Part shown: positions 25,505 to 34,240 of the stretch, one piece after another | Layout: every line of letters begins with the position of its first letter | Numbering within the stretch: the stretch's first letter is position 1 | Source: Paraconexibacter antarcticus | GTDB taxonomy: Bacteria > Actinomycetota > Thermoleophilia > Solirubrobacterales > Solirubrobacteraceae | DNA length: 64,000 bases | NCBI RefSeq assembly: GCF_024220175.1 | Contig: NZ_CP098502.1 | Coordinates: 3,038,001-3,102,000, forward strand | Direction: 5' to 3' | Translations under genes and position numbers: made by a program | Notes under the pieces: generated by a model | Database searches by the model: none | The model's input: the letters and a program-made list of their open reading frames with translations, nothing else | What the model was told of the DNA's origin: nothing

Positions 25505-26758
25505 GTGGCCCACGGCGATCGCGACTCATCCCGGCGGCGGTTCCGGCGCCTGTGGGCGGCCTACGCCGTCAGCACCTTCGGGACCTGGGTCGCCTTCGAC
25601 GCCTTCCCGCTCATCGCGATCCTCGTCCTCCACGCCGGCCCGGGCGCCGTCGCCGCCCTGGCCGCGGTCGGGCTCGCCGCGGGCGCCGTCGCGGCGCTCC
25701 CGCTCGGCCCGTGGATCGAGTTCCGCAGCAAGCGGGGCGTCATGGTCGCGATGGACCTCGTGCGGTTCTGCGCGCTCATGAGCGTCCCGGCGGCCTATGC
25801 GCTCGGCCGGCTGACGTTCGGCCAGCTCGTCGCCGTCTCGGTCCTCGTCAGCACCGCCGACATCGCGTTCAAGGCGGCGAGCGGCGCGTGCCTGAAGGGG
25901 CTGGTCGCCCCCGGGGACCTCCTCGCCGCGAGCGCGCGCCTCGAGTCGACGGCGTGGACCGCCACCGCGGTCGGCCCGCCGCTCGGCGGCGCCGCGATCG
26001 GCGTGCTGGGACCGATGACGACGGTCGTCGCGAACGGGGTGAGCTTCCTCCTCTCGGCCGCCGGGGTCCGCTCCATCGGCGGAGACGAGGCGATCCCCGC
26101 CCGGCCCGCGGACGCCCGGCGGATGCGTGCCGGCGACCTGCTCGCCGGGTGGCGCGTGATCCTCGGGCACCCGGCGCTGCGATCGCTGTTCCTCAACACC
26201 GTCCTCGTCAACGGCCTCATTCTCGCCAGTGCGCCGCTGCTCGCCGTGCTCATGCTCGGCCGGCTCGGGTTCGCCCCGTGGGAGTACGGCCTGGCGTTCG
26301 GCGCGCCGTGCGTCGGCGGGCTCGTCGGCTCGCGCCTCGCCGGGCGGTGCGTGGCCCGCTTCGGCCGCGACCGCGTGCTGCGGGCGGCCGGCACGCTCCG
26401 GGCCTGCTGGCCGCTCGGCCTGGCCTTCGTCCCCGCGGGGCCGGCGGGCCTCGCGCTCGTCCTCGTGCTGCAGTTCGGGCTCGTCACCTGCGTCGGCGTC
26501 TTCAACCCGGTGTTCGCCGCCTATCGCCTGGAGCAGACCCCGGCCGACCGGGTCGCGCGAACGCTGTCCGCCTGGTCGGTGACGAGCGGCTTGACCGTCG
26601 CGGGGCTGACCGCGATCTGGGGCCTCCTCGCCACCGTCGCGGGCCCGCGCGCGGCGATCGCGGCGGCGGGCGTCCTCCTGCTCGCGACCCCGCTGCTGCT
26701 GCCGCGACGACACGTGTTCGCGGACGACCGCCGCGCCGCGCCGGTGCCGGTGACGTGA
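25505..26758 (+). CDS. MFS transporter (EntS-like exporter group)
   Basis: A 417-residue membrane protein with about 12 helices, of the MFS_3/enterobactin-exporter type (AAYAVSTFGTWVAFDAFPLIAILVLHAGPGAVA at the start, LESTAWTATAVGPPLGGAAIGVLGPMTTVVANGVSFLLSA in the middle). It probably exports a small metabolite. The GTG start lies 8 nt after TACAAC. It is divergent from the GH3 gene, whose 5' end reaches almost to this start. The substrate is not predictable. Confidence 0.85.
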   Translation: MAHGDRDSSRRRFRRLWAAYAVSTFGTWVAFDAFPLIAILVLHAGPGAVAALAAVGLAAGAVAALPLGPWIEFRSKRGVMVAMDLVRFCALMSVPAAYALGRLTFGQLVAVSVLVSTADIAFKAASGACLKGLVAPGDLLAASARLESTAWTATAVGPPLGGAAIGVLGPMTTVVANGVSFLLSAAGVRSIGGDEAIPARPADARRMRAGDLLAGWRVILGHPALRSLFLNTVLVNGLILASAPLLAVLMLGRLGFAPWEYGLAFGAPCVGGLVGSRLAGRCVARFGRDRVLRAAGTLRACWPLGLAFVPAGPAGLALVLVLQFGLVTCVGVFNPVFAAYRLEQTPADRVARTLSAWSVTSGLTVAGLTAIWGLLATVAGPRAAIAAAGVLLLATPLLLPRRHVFADDRRAAPVPVT

Positions 26759-26785
26759 GCGGGGTGTGGGCGGCAGCCCCGGGCC

Positions 26786-27460
26786 TCAGGCCCCGACGAG
26801 CTCCGCGAGCGCGGTGAGGTCGGCGACCGTGTGGGCGCCCGCGGGCGCGGTGCCCTCGAAGTCGCGCCGGACCCAGGCCGCCTGGAAGCCGGCGGCGAGC
26901 GCCCCGGCGACGTCGAGCTCGAGGTTGTCGCCCGCGTGGAGGATCTCGGCGGGCTCGAGCCCGAGGTGCTCGCTCGCCGCCGCGAACATCCGCGGGTCCG
27001 GCTTCGTCACGCCGACGTCGCCGGCGTTCACGAGGCCGACGAACCAGCGGGCGACGCCGGTGCGCTCGAGGTCCGCGTTGCCGTCGGTGAGGGCGAGCAG
27101 CGGGACGCGCGCCGCGAGGCGGTCGAGGGCGGCGGCGGCGTCCGGGTAGAGGCTCACGCGCTGGCGCGCGGCGAAGATGACCTCGAACGCCTCCTCCGCG
27201 AGCGCGGGGTCCTCGTCCGCGGCGGCGAGCGCGCGCCGCAGCACCTCGCGCCGTACGGCACCGAGGTCGTGGGCGATCTCGGGGTGCTCGCGGCGGATCG
27301 CCGCGAGCTCGGCGGCGAGCGTCTGCGGGTCATGCCGCACGCGGGTCCGCGGCGCGTGCTCGGCCAGCCAGGCGGTGAGCGCCTCCTGGATCTGCGCCGC
27401 GACCGGCGCGAACGGCCACAGCGTGTCGTCGAGGTCGAGCGTGACGGCGCGGATCTGCAC
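26786..27460 (-). CDS. HAD-superfamily hydrolase (YigB/IA type)
   Basis: A 224-residue haloacid-dehalogenase-fold phosphatase. Motif I is LDLDDTLWPF with the nucleophile Asp, motif II is LALTDGN, motif III has the Lys in VGVTKPDPRMF, and motif IV is GDNLELD. The helical cap between motifs I and II puts it in subfamily IA. The substrate is probably a small phosphorylated metabolite such as FMN or a sugar phosphate. It converges with the MFS gene; its stop codon forms the loop of a short 5-bp GGGCC hairpin. Confidence 0.9.
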   Translation of the reverse strand: MQIRAVTLDLDDTLWPFAPVAAQIQEALTAWLAEHAPRTRVRHDPQTLAAELAAIRREHPEIAHDLGAVRREVLRRALAAADEDPALAEEAFEVIFAARQRVSLYPDAAAALDRLAARVPLLALTDGNADLERTGVARWFVGLVNAGDVGVTKPDPRMFAAASEHLGLEPAEILHAGDNLELDVAGALAAGFQAAWVRRDFEGTAPAGAHTVADLTALAELVGA

Positions 27461-27587
27461 GCGGCCATCATCGCGGAGCGGGGGCCGGCGGTGCCCGCCG
27501 GCTCGGACACCCGGGCGCCGCGTCATCTGCCGCGCGGCCCGCGTGCGGCCCCGGGCGGCCACGCCCGCGGCGCCGACCCCCGCGCGG

Positions 27588-27950
27588 TCAGGCGCCGGCG
27601 CGCCGGAGGGCGACCGCGACCCGCAGGTCCTGCACGGTGACGCCGGCGAGGACGCCGCAGAGCACGCGGCGGCGCGTGGTGTCGGGGCCGGGCGGCCGGC
27701 CGAGGAGGTAGGCGACGATGCCGACGTTCAGGGTCCCGCGAGCGACCATCCACGGCCACCGCCGCGGCCCGCGGACGAGACCCGGGACGAGCGCGAGGTC
27801 GGCGACGCCGATCGTCCGGAGCCCCGCGGTGTCGGTCAGGCCGACGGCCGCCCCGCATGCCTCGGGGGCCACCGCCAGCGCCCCGCCGAGCCCGGTGGTC
27901 AGCACCCCGACCCCGATCGCGGTCCGGCGGGCGGCGGCGGTGCTCGGCAT
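27588..27950 (-). CDS. Small membrane protein, 120 residues, unknown function
   Basis: Three or four hydrophobic segments (AIGVGVLTTGLGGALAVAPEACG; IGVADLALVPGLV; MVARGTLNVGIVAYLLG; VLCGVLAGVTVQDL) suggest an integral membrane protein. The family is not recognised. TAGCAT lies 6 nt before the ATG (complement 27957-27962), fitting the leaderless pattern. It is divergent from the RTX-like protein gene. Confidence 0.65.
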   Translation of the reverse strand: MPSTAAARRTAIGVGVLTTGLGGALAVAPEACGAAVGLTDTAGLRTIGVADLALVPGLVRGPRRWPWMVARGTLNVGIVAYLLGRPPGPDTTRRRVLCGVLAGVTVQDLRVAVALRRAGA

Positions 27951-28040
27951 GGCGCGATGCTACCGGCGGCAGCCGTATGTCGGCCGCGCCGCGAACTGCG
28001 CGCTTGCACGCAAATCGGCACCGCGCCGCTCTCGCACCGG

Positions 28041-28046
28041 TATGCT
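28041..28046 (+). promoter_or_regulatory. Candidate -10 (TATGCT) for the RTX-like gene
   Basis: The hexamer lies in the 195-bp divergent spacer (27951-28145). It would give a leader of about 95 nt containing a GC-rich palindrome and ending in a GGGGGA ribosome site. A matching -35 is not clear. Confidence 0.3.
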
Positions 28047-28145
28047 GACCGTGCTCCGCGCGTCCGGCCTGGCAGGACGGACGCACCCGCAGAGCACCGC
28101 GCCGGGGCCGCGCGGCCTGAATCCACACACAGGGGGACTCCTCTC

Positions 28146-29621
28146 ATGCCCGTCGTACACAACCTCTCCCGCGTCCGCGGGCTCTGCGGGCTGCTGCTCG
28201 CGCTGTCGATCCTCGCCGTCGTGCCCGCGGGTGCCTCGGCCTTCACGGCGTCACCCGTCTGGAACTGCCGGGCGAGCGCCCTCTGGACCTCCATCGGCGG
28301 CCAGAACCGCGTCGAGCCGATCGTCGCCAACGGCAACCCGAGCACCGCGAACAACAAGAGCGCGGACCGCGCGCAGTGCGCGTCGGAGGAGGCCGGCGCC
28401 GACAACCTCGCGACGCCGCTCGGCATCCCGACGAGCGTCGCCCAGGCCCAGAGCGCCAGCGCGACGACGACGATCACGCCCGAGCTCGGCAGCGCGATCG
28501 ACCAGAAGGTCACGTCGACCGCGCGCGTCGAGAAGCTCCAGCTGCCGCTCGGCGGCACCTCCGTCGTCCTCGGCGTCGGCGCCGCGAACTCCACCGCGAC
28601 CGGCTCCTGCGCCAACGGCTCGCCGGTCCTGCAGGGCACGAGCTCGATGGCCGACCTGACGCTCGGCGGCACGCCGATCTCGCTGAACGAGCTGCTCGGT
28701 GGCCTGCAGAAGGCCCTCCAGCCGCTCGGGATCATCGTCGACATCAAGTTCAACGAGGAGGTCCGCGAGAACGGCTCCTTCGTGCGCCGCGCCGCGCACA
28801 TCAAGCTCTTCGGGAGCACCGCGACGACCCCGCTCGCGGACATCGTCATCGCCGAGGCGAAGGTCACCGGCGACGCGACGACGTGTGATCCGAACAAGCA
28901 GATCCCGGGCCTCAGCGGCAAGATCTGCCCGACCGGCGCCGTCTACGACGCCATGAGCGGCTACTGCATCATCCCCGCCACCGCGTCGGGCACCGGCAAG
29001 GTCATCGTCGTCGGCCTGCCCTTCCAGGGCCCGAGCGGCGGCACCGTGCTGAGCCTCACGAAGGCGATCAAGAAGTACGGCAAGCTCATCTGCCTCCGCG
29101 GCCAGGGTTCGCAGTACGCGATCGTCGGCACCGGGAAGGCCGACCGGATCACCGGCACGAACGGCAAGGACCGGATCATCGGCCTCGGCGGCAACGACTC
29201 GCTCGACGGCGGTCGCGGCAACGACTGCATCGAGGGCGACAACGGCAACGACAAGGTCAACGGCGGCATCGGCGACGACCGGCTGTACGGCAAGGCCGGT
29301 AACGACACGATGACCGGCGACCTCGGCAAGGACTTCATGGACGGTGGAGCCGGAGCCGACAAGGTCAACGGCGGGTCGGGCAAGGACCGCCTGATCGGCG
29401 GCACGGGCGCGGACATCCTGTCCGGCGGCTTCGGCGCGGACTCGATCAGCGCGGGCACCGGCAACGACGTCGTGAACATCTCGGTCCAGGGGCCGAGCGC
29501 GACCGTCGACTGCGGCAAGGGCACGGACAAGATCCGCCTGAACCAGCGCGAGCGCAAGACGATCAAGAACTGCGAGATCCAGTACGTGCTCGCGGACAAC
29601 AAGATCGTCCGCGTGAGCTGA
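28146..29621 (+). CDS. Secreted RTX-like calcium-binding repeat protein
   Basis: A 491-residue exported protein. A Sec signal covers residues 1-33 (LCGLLLALSILAVVPAGASA). Residues 34-320 form a Ser/Thr-rich domain of unknown fold, with paired cysteines near CDPNKQIPGLSGKICPTGAVYDAMSGYC. Residues about 328-441 carry about a dozen GGxGxDxLx nonapeptides, the Ca-binding beta-roll of RTX proteins; the first few read GTGKADRITG and GLGGNDSLDG. The C-terminus has a Cys pair (VDCGKGTD, KNCEIQ). It is probably a cell-surface or released protein. The ATG follows GGGGGA. A strong hairpin ends the transcript. Confidence 0.85.
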   Translation: MPVVHNLSRVRGLCGLLLALSILAVVPAGASAFTASPVWNCRASALWTSIGGQNRVEPIVANGNPSTANNKSADRAQCASEEAGADNLATPLGIPTSVAQAQSASATTTITPELGSAIDQKVTSTARVEKLQLPLGGTSVVLGVGAANSTATGSCANGSPVLQGTSSMADLTLGGTPISLNELLGGLQKALQPLGIIVDIKFNEEVRENGSFVRRAAHIKLFGSTATTPLADIVIAEAKVTGDATTCDPNKQIPGLSGKICPTGAVYDAMSGYCIIPATASGTGKVIVVGLPFQGPSGGTVLSLTKAIKKYGKLICLRGQGSQYAIVGTGKADRITGTNGKDRIIGLGGNDSLDGGRGNDCIEGDNGNDKVNGGIGDDRLYGKAGNDTMTGDLGKDFMDGGAGADKVNGGSGKDRLIGGTGADILSGGFGADSISAGTGNDVVNISVQGPSATVDCGKGTDKIRLNQRERKTIKNCEIQYVLADNKIVRVS

Positions 29622-29647
29622 CGGCCGGACCGGAGCAATCGCAGGAC

Positions 29648-29676
29648 CGCGGGGCCCCGATCATCGGGGCCCCGCG
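29648..29676 (+). terminator. Strong GC hairpin after the RTX-like gene
   Basis: Two perfectly complementary 14-nt arms around a single C; the central bases would open to form the loop. It starts 27 nt after the stop codon. There is no T run, which is common for hairpin terminators in high-GC actinobacteria. Confidence 0.75.
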
Positions 29677-29726
29677 CCGTTCCGGAACGCCTGTTCACGG
29701 TTGACAGGCTCCGTTACGCTCGTCCC

Positions 29727-29966
29727 ATGCGATTCGACGACCCGAAGGATCCGGCCATGCTCCCGGTGCTCGAGGCGGGGGGCGGCGAGTCCGAGGGCTT
29801 CGAGATGGCCGAGGCGATGCTCATCGAGCACGCGAGTCACGGGGACGACGCCGGCACCGGCCGGATCACGAGCCACGCCGAGCACTTCACCGAGGAGTGC
29901 ATCCCCGACGATGCGCTCTACGGCGAGGCGGACGGCCACCTGCGGCCGCGCGCCGACCTCGACTGA
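29727..29966 (+). CDS. Small acidic hypothetical protein, 79 residues
   Basis: The protein (MRFDDPKDPAMLPVLEAGGGESEGFEMAEA...) is acidic, with no membrane segment. Its middle (MLIEHASHGDDAGTGRITSHAEHFTEEC) is rich in His, Asp and Glu, so metal binding is possible. TACGCT (29715-29720) lies 6 nt before the ATG, a leaderless signature that supports it as a real gene. The family is not recognised. Confidence 0.6.
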   Translation: MRFDDPKDPAMLPVLEAGGGESEGFEMAEAMLIEHASHGDDAGTGRITSHAEHFTEECIPDDALYGEADGHLRPRADLD

Positions 29967-30059
29967 CGGGTCCGGCCGCGCCCGCTCCGGGCGCCCGATG
30001 ACGTCCCGGCGAGCGGGGACGTAGCGCACTTTCGGTCATCGCCGTGAAGGAACGCCTGC

Positions 30060-30968
30060 ATGCGACGTCGAACATCGGGGTCGCCCATGAAGAGGACCGC
30101 AACCACCACCCAGGCCGCGCCACACGAGGCGCACGGCCACCAGACCCTGTCGGCCTACATCCAGGCCCGCTTCGACGAGTTCTCGCGCTCCCAGAAGGAC
30201 GTGGCGCAGTACATCGTCGACCACCTGGACGAGGTCGCCTTCCAGACCGCGGAGGAGCTCGCGCGCCGCGCGAACACCTCGAGCTCGACGGTCGTGCGGT
30301 TCTCGCAGGCCCTCGGCTTCGAGGGCTTCCCCGAGCTGCAGGACTCGGCGCGGCAGGAGTACCGCCGCCGGTACACGGCGCCGGAGGGGCCGCGCGGCGC
30401 GTCCGTCGAGCCGCTCTTCAGCCTCGACCAGAACGAGTTCGAGACGGCGATCGCCTCCGACCACGTGAACGTCGAGGAGACCGCGCGCAAGGTCTCCCGC
30501 AGCGACGTGCAGGCGACGATCGACGCGATCACGTCCGCCGAGCGCGTCCTCATCGCGGGCACGGACCAGATGGCGTTCTTCGCGAGCTACCTGCGCCACC
30601 TGCTCATGCTCCTCGACCTGCGCGCCGAGATCGTCGCCAGCCCGTCGCAGGAGGCCCTGAGCCGCCTCGGCCGCATCGACGAGAACACGCTCGTCATCGG
30701 ACTGAGCGCCGGCCGCCCGCACCCGCTCGTCGTCCGCGCCATGAAGCTCGCCCGCCACCGTAAGGCGCGGACGGTCGCGATCACCGACGCGACGCTCTCC
30801 GAGGTCGCGAAGCTCGCCTCGATCCGCCTGTACTACTCGTCGAACAGCCCGGCCTACGTCCGGTCGCACACGGCGCTGCTGTCGATCATCCAGGCGCTCG
30901 CCTACGGCGTGTACGCCCGCGACACCCAGCAGTACCAGGAGCGCATCAAGGCGTTCCGGCTGAAGTAG
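30060..30968 (+). CDS. MurR/RpiR-family transcriptional regulator
   Basis: A 302-residue regulator. The N-terminal RpiR helix-turn-helix ([50 protein letters not shown]) is followed by a SIS sugar-isomerase-like domain (about 135-270: [42 protein letters not shown]) that usually senses a sugar phosphate. ATG at 30060 is preferred because AAGGAA sits 7 nt upstream; ATG at 30087 is possible. It lies 140 bp upstream of pdxS, whose substrate is ribose 5-phosphate, so control of PLP synthesis is an attractive inference. Confidence 0.9.
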   Translation: MRRRTSGSPMKRTATTTQAAPHEAHGHQTLSAYIQARFDEFSRSQKDVAQYIVDHLDEVAFQTAEELARRANTSSSTVVRFSQALGFEGFPELQDSARQEYRRRYTAPEGPRGASVEPLFSLDQNEFETAIASDHVNVEETARKVSRSDVQATIDAITSAERVLIAGTDQMAFFASYLRHLLMLLDLRAEIVASPSQEALSRLGRIDENTLVIGLSAGRPHPLVVRAMKLARHRKARTVAITDATLSEVAKLASIRLYYSSNSPAYVRSHTALLSIIQALAYGVYARDTQQYQERIKAFRLK

Positions 30969-31096
30969 CGGCCGCCGGTCCCGGGCGCGGGCAGCCGCCG
31001 CGGCATCGCCCGGGGTGGCGAGGTGCCACGCCGCCGCGGCCAACGGGCGCCGTGAGGATGGGACGGACCGGGCACGGTCAATCCCGACCGCCGAGG

Positions 31097-31102
31097 TACA
31101 CT
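31097..31102 (+). promoter_or_regulatory. Candidate -10 (TACACT) of pdxS
   Basis: Exactly 6 nt separate it from the ATG at 31109 and no Shine-Dalgarno is visible, so pdxST would be transcribed without a leader. Confidence 0.45.
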
Positions 31103-31108
31103 TTGTCA

Positions 31109-31993
31109 ATGCGCGACGAAGCTACGCCCCGGGTCAAGACCGGCCTCGCCGAGATGCTGAAGGGCGGCGTCATCATGGACGTCGTCGACGCCGATCAGGC
31201 GCGGATCGCGGAGGAGGCCGGCGCGGTCGCCGTCATGGCGCTCGAGCGCGTCCCGTCCGACATCCGCCGCGACGGCGGGGTCGCGCGCATGAGCGACCCG
31301 GCGATGATCAAGGGCATCCAGGCCGCCGTGTCGATCCCGGTCATGGCGAAGGCCCGCATCGGCCACTTCGCCGAGGCGCAGGTCCTGCAGGCCCTCGAGG
31401 TCGACTACATCGACGAGTCGGAGGTCCTCACGCCCGCCGACGAGGCGAACCACATCGACAAGTGGGCGTTCGAGATCCCCTTCGTCTGCGGCGCGACGAA
31501 CCTCGGCGAGGCGCTGCGGCGCATCGGCGAGGGCGCGGCGCTCATCCGCTCCAAGGGCGAGGCCGGCACCGGCGACATCGTCGAGGCCGTCCGCCACATG
31601 CGCTCGATCAACGCCGACATCCGCTCGCTCGCCGGCATGGACGGCGCCGAGCTCGCGACCGCCGCGAAGCTCCACCAGGCGCCGCTCGAGCTCGTCCGCC
31701 TCACCGCCCAGCTCGGCGCGCTGCCCGTCCCGCTCTTCTCCGCCGGCGGCATCGCGACCCCGGCCGACGCCGCGCTCATGATGCAGCTCGGCGCCCAGAC
31801 CGTGTTCGTCGGCTCGGGCATCTTCAAGAGCGACGACCCCGTGGCCCGGGCCCGCGCCGTTGTCGAGGCCACGACCCACTTCCAGGACCCGCACCGCGTC
31901 GCCGCGGCGAGCGAGGGCCTCGGCGCCGCGATGCAGTCGCTCGAGGCGCGCAAGCTCGAGTCCGGCGCCACGTTCGCCGGCCGCGGCTGGTAG
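31109..31993 (+). CDS. pdxS: Pyridoxal 5'-phosphate synthase subunit PdxS
   Basis: A 294-residue TIM-barrel lyase that builds PLP from ribose 5-phosphate, glyceraldehyde 3-phosphate and ammonia delivered by PdxT. Lys81 (VMAKARIGH) forms the sugar imine and Lys149 ([10 protein letters not shown]) the later intermediate. [27 protein letters not shown] and the phosphate loop [13 protein letters not shown] are canonical. An in-frame ATG 57 bp upstream is rejected because the candidate -10 lies between the two. The stop codon overlaps the pdxT GTG by one base (TAGTG). Confidence 0.97.
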   Translation: MRDEATPRVKTGLAEMLKGGVIMDVVDADQARIAEEAGAVAVMALERVPSDIRRDGGVARMSDPAMIKGIQAAVSIPVMAKARIGHFAEAQVLQALEVDYIDESEVLTPADEANHIDKWAFEIPFVCGATNLGEALRRIGEGAALIRSKGEAGTGDIVEAVRHMRSINADIRSLAGMDGAELATAAKLHQAPLELVRLTAQLGALPVPLFSAGGIATPADAALMMQLGAQTVFVGSGIFKSDDPVARARAVVEATTHFQDPHRVAAASEGLGAAMQSLEARKLESGATFAGRGW

Positions 31994-32589
31994 TGGGGGA
32001 CGCGTCCGCACCGGACGGCGGCCCGCTCGTCGGCGTCCTCGCCCTGCAGGGCGACTACGGCGCGCACGCGCGCATGCTCACCGCGCTCGGCGCGCGCGTC
32101 CGCGAGGTGCGCGTGCCGGCCGACCTCGACGGGCTCGAGGGGCTTGTCATCCCCGGTGGCGAGTCGACGACGATGACGCTCGGCGTCGCCCGCGAGGGGC
32201 TCGCCGAGCCGCTGCAGGCCTTCGCGGCCGCGGGTGCCCCGCTGCTCGGCACCTGCGCCGGGCTCATCATGCTCGACCGCACGCACCTCGGGATCCTCGA
32301 CGTCACGGCCGAGCGCAACGCCTTCGGCCGCCAGATCCGGAGCTTCGAGGAGGATCTGCAGCTCGACGGGATCACCGGCGCGGGGGCGCCCATGCGCGCG
32401 GTCTTCATCCGCGCGCCGTGGGTGGCCGAGCACGGGCCCGACGTCGAGGTCCTGGCCGCCGTCGACGGGCACATCGTCGCCGTCCGGCAGGGCGAAGTCC
32501 TCGCGGTGTCGTTCCACCCCGAGATCACCGGGGACGACCGGCTGCACGCCGCGTTCCTGGCCCGCGTCCGGGCCCGCCGGGGCGCGTAG
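31993..32589 (+). CDS. pdxT: PLP synthase glutaminase subunit PdxT
   Basis: A 198-residue class I glutaminase that hydrolyses glutamine and channels ammonia to PdxS. Nucleophile Cys88 is in LLGTCAGLIML and the His-Glu pair is in SFHPEITGD near the C-terminus. The IPGGESTTM oxyanion strand is intact. The GTG start shares its first base with the pdxS stop, so the two are translationally coupled. The N-terminus has about 12 residues before the family's usual GVLALQGD. Confidence 0.96.
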   Translation: MGDASAPDGGPLVGVLALQGDYGAHARMLTALGARVREVRVPADLDGLEGLVIPGGESTTMTLGVAREGLAEPLQAFAAAGAPLLGTCAGLIMLDRTHLGILDVTAERNAFGRQIRSFEEDLQLDGITGAGAPMRAVFIRAPWVAEHGPDVEVLAAVDGHIVAVRQGEVLAVSFHPEITGDDRLHAAFLARVRARRGA

Positions 32590-32609
32590 GCGCGCAGCCG
32601 CGTGGGGCG

Positions 32610-34226
32610 CTACGGCGTGGCGGGCTGGTAGACCGACTCGCCGCCGCCGGTGCTCGTCGTCGAGGCGGGCGGGGTGGAGGCGTCGCCGGCCGGGAGCGCG
32701 GCCGCCGGCTGCGTCGGGGTGACGCTCTCGACCTTCGCCTTGCGCGGGGTCGGGGCGGTGGTCGCGCGGGCGGGGGCGGCCGCACCGGCGGGCCGCGCCG
32801 TGGGCACGGGCGTCGTGGCGCCGGCCCGGACCGGCGTGGGGACGGTGGGCGTGGCGGCGGTGGCCGTGGGGGTGGTGGCCGTCGCGGGGGGCGCGGGACC
32901 GACGGCTCGCTTCGGAGCGCGCCGGGTGGGGCGACGGCGCGCGGGTGAGGGAGCGGCGGCCACCGCCGCGGTGCTCGTCGTCAACCCCGGCGCAGTGACG
33001 GCGGCGGCGGGGCCGACGATGACCGCGGGCGTGGGGTCGCCGCCGCCGAAGACGCCCGCGATGGCGAGCATGACGAGCACGGCGACGATGACCGCGATGG
33101 CGGGGAGCAGGAGCCGGTAGACGGGGCCGGGGTCGAGCAGCTCGGCGTCCTCGTCCGTCGCGACCGCGGTCTCGCTGTGGCGCGGGAGCGAGCGGCCGCC
33201 GCCGGCGGGCAGTCGGGGCCGCGGGAGACGCGGGGACGGCAGACGGCGGCGCGTGCGGCCGGTCGCGGCGAAGGCGGGGACGATGTCGGGGTCGGGCTCG
33301 GTGAGGTGGTCGGGCTCGCCGGCCGGGACGGCGCCGGCATCGAGGCCGTGGGGCAGGGCGACGCCGACCGCGGCGACGGGGAGCGGGAGCTCCTCGACCG
33401 GCTCGGGCGTGTCCAGGATGAACGGGGCCGGCTCCTCCTCGGGCGCGGCGTGCTCCGCGGGCTCGTCCGGGGCCAGGACCGCGTGCACGGCGGTGGGCTG
33501 CTCCTCGGGAGCGGGCGCGGGTTCCGGGTCCGGGGCCAGCTCCGGCGCGGGCGCCTCGGCGATCGGCTGCGGCTCCGCGACGGGCTCCGGCTCGACGACG
33601 GGGGTGGGCGCGGGGACGGGGGTGAGCTCGACGGCGAGCGGCGGCTCGGGTGCCTCGGCGATCGGCACGCCGTCCGCGAGCGGGGCGGCGCCCTGCATGG
33701 CGGAGACCGCGAGCGCGGTCGTCGTCACGTCGAGCGGGCGGTCGGGCGGGCTGCGGTAGCCGCGCTCGGCCCGGCGGAACGCGGCCTCGACCTCACGACA
33801 CCCCGGCGAGCGCTCGAGCAGGCGGTGCAGGCGCTCGAGGTCGTCCTCGCCGAGCATCGAGTCGGCCCGCGCCGCGAGCAGCGACGGCACCGCGGCATAC
33901 GTCTCCGGGCTCGCCCCGCGACCGAGGACGCGGAGGACGCCACGGCCGTCGCTCGGGGGCCGGGCCATCGACGCGGCCGCGTGGCGGGTCGCGCCGAGCA
34001 GGTAGGACTCGGGGTCGACGCCCGACGTGTCACCCACCGCCACGACGAGGGCGCGGAAGCGCGCGAACGCCTCGGCCAGCGCCGGCGGGACGTCCTCCGG
34101 GGCGCAGACGGCCTCGCAGAACGCGAGCACGGCGGGGCCGCGGCGCGCGACGAGCGCCGTGAGCACGGCCGGATCGCCGTCGCGCACACCCTGAGGCGTG
34201 ACGGCGGCCTGCGGAAGGTCGTCCAT
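32610..34226 (-). CDS. Membrane-anchored protein with sigma-factor-like cytoplasmic domain
   Basis: A 538-residue protein of unusual layout. Residues about 12-85 resemble ECF sigma region 2 (VRDGDPAVLTALVARRGPAVLAFCEAVC... ALAEAFARFRALV ... DPESYLLGATRHAAA). A second helical block near 125-165 reads MLGEDDLERLHRLLERSPGCREVEAAFRRAERGYR. A Pro/Glu/Ala-rich linker of about 200 residues follows, then one transmembrane helix (YRLLLPAIAVIVAVLVMLAIAGVF, about 367-392), then a Thr/Pro/Ala-rich tail of about 145 residues outside the membrane. It could be an inactive sigma or anti-sigma-type signal protein. ATG at 34226 lies 14 bp after the upstream glycosyltransferase stop, so the two may be co-transcribed. 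Confidence 0.7.
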   Translation of the reverse strand: MDDLPQAAVTPQGVRDGDPAVLTALVARRGPAVLAFCEAVCAPEDVPPALAEAFARFRALVVAVGDTSGVDPESYLLGATRHAAASMARPPSDGRGVLRVLGRGASPETYAAVPSLLAARADSMLGEDDLERLHRLLERSPGCREVEAAFRRAERGYRSPPDRPLDVTTTALAVSAMQGAAPLADGVPIAEAPEPPLAVELTPVPAPTPVVEPEPVAEPQPIAEAPAPELAPDPEPAPAPEEQPTAVHAVLAPDEPAEHAAPEEEPAPFILDTPEPVEELPLPVAAVGVALPHGLDAGAVPAGEPDHLTEPDPDIVPAFAATGRTRRRLPSPRLPRPRLPAGGGRSLPRHSETAVATDEDAELLDPGPVYRLLLPAIAVIVAVLVMLAIAGVFGGGDPTPAVIVGPAAAVTAPGLTTSTAAVAAAPSPARRRPTRRAPKRAVGPAPPATATTPTATAATPTVPTPVRAGATTPVPTARPAGAAAPARATTAPTPRKAKVESVTPTQPAAALPAGDASTPPASTTSTGGGESVYQPATP

Positions 34227-34240
34227 CGAAGGGATCAAAT

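Noticed and set aside
28105-28120. GGCCGCGCGGCC palindrome in the RTX gene leader
   Set aside because: Too short and GC-only to distinguish a riboswitch or operator from background composition.
29128-29460. Periodic DNA pattern that could suggest a repeat array or CRISPR
   Set aside because: The period is 27 nt (nine codons) in frame, and the units encode GGxGxDxLx calcium-binding repeats. It is a coding repeat without unique spacers.
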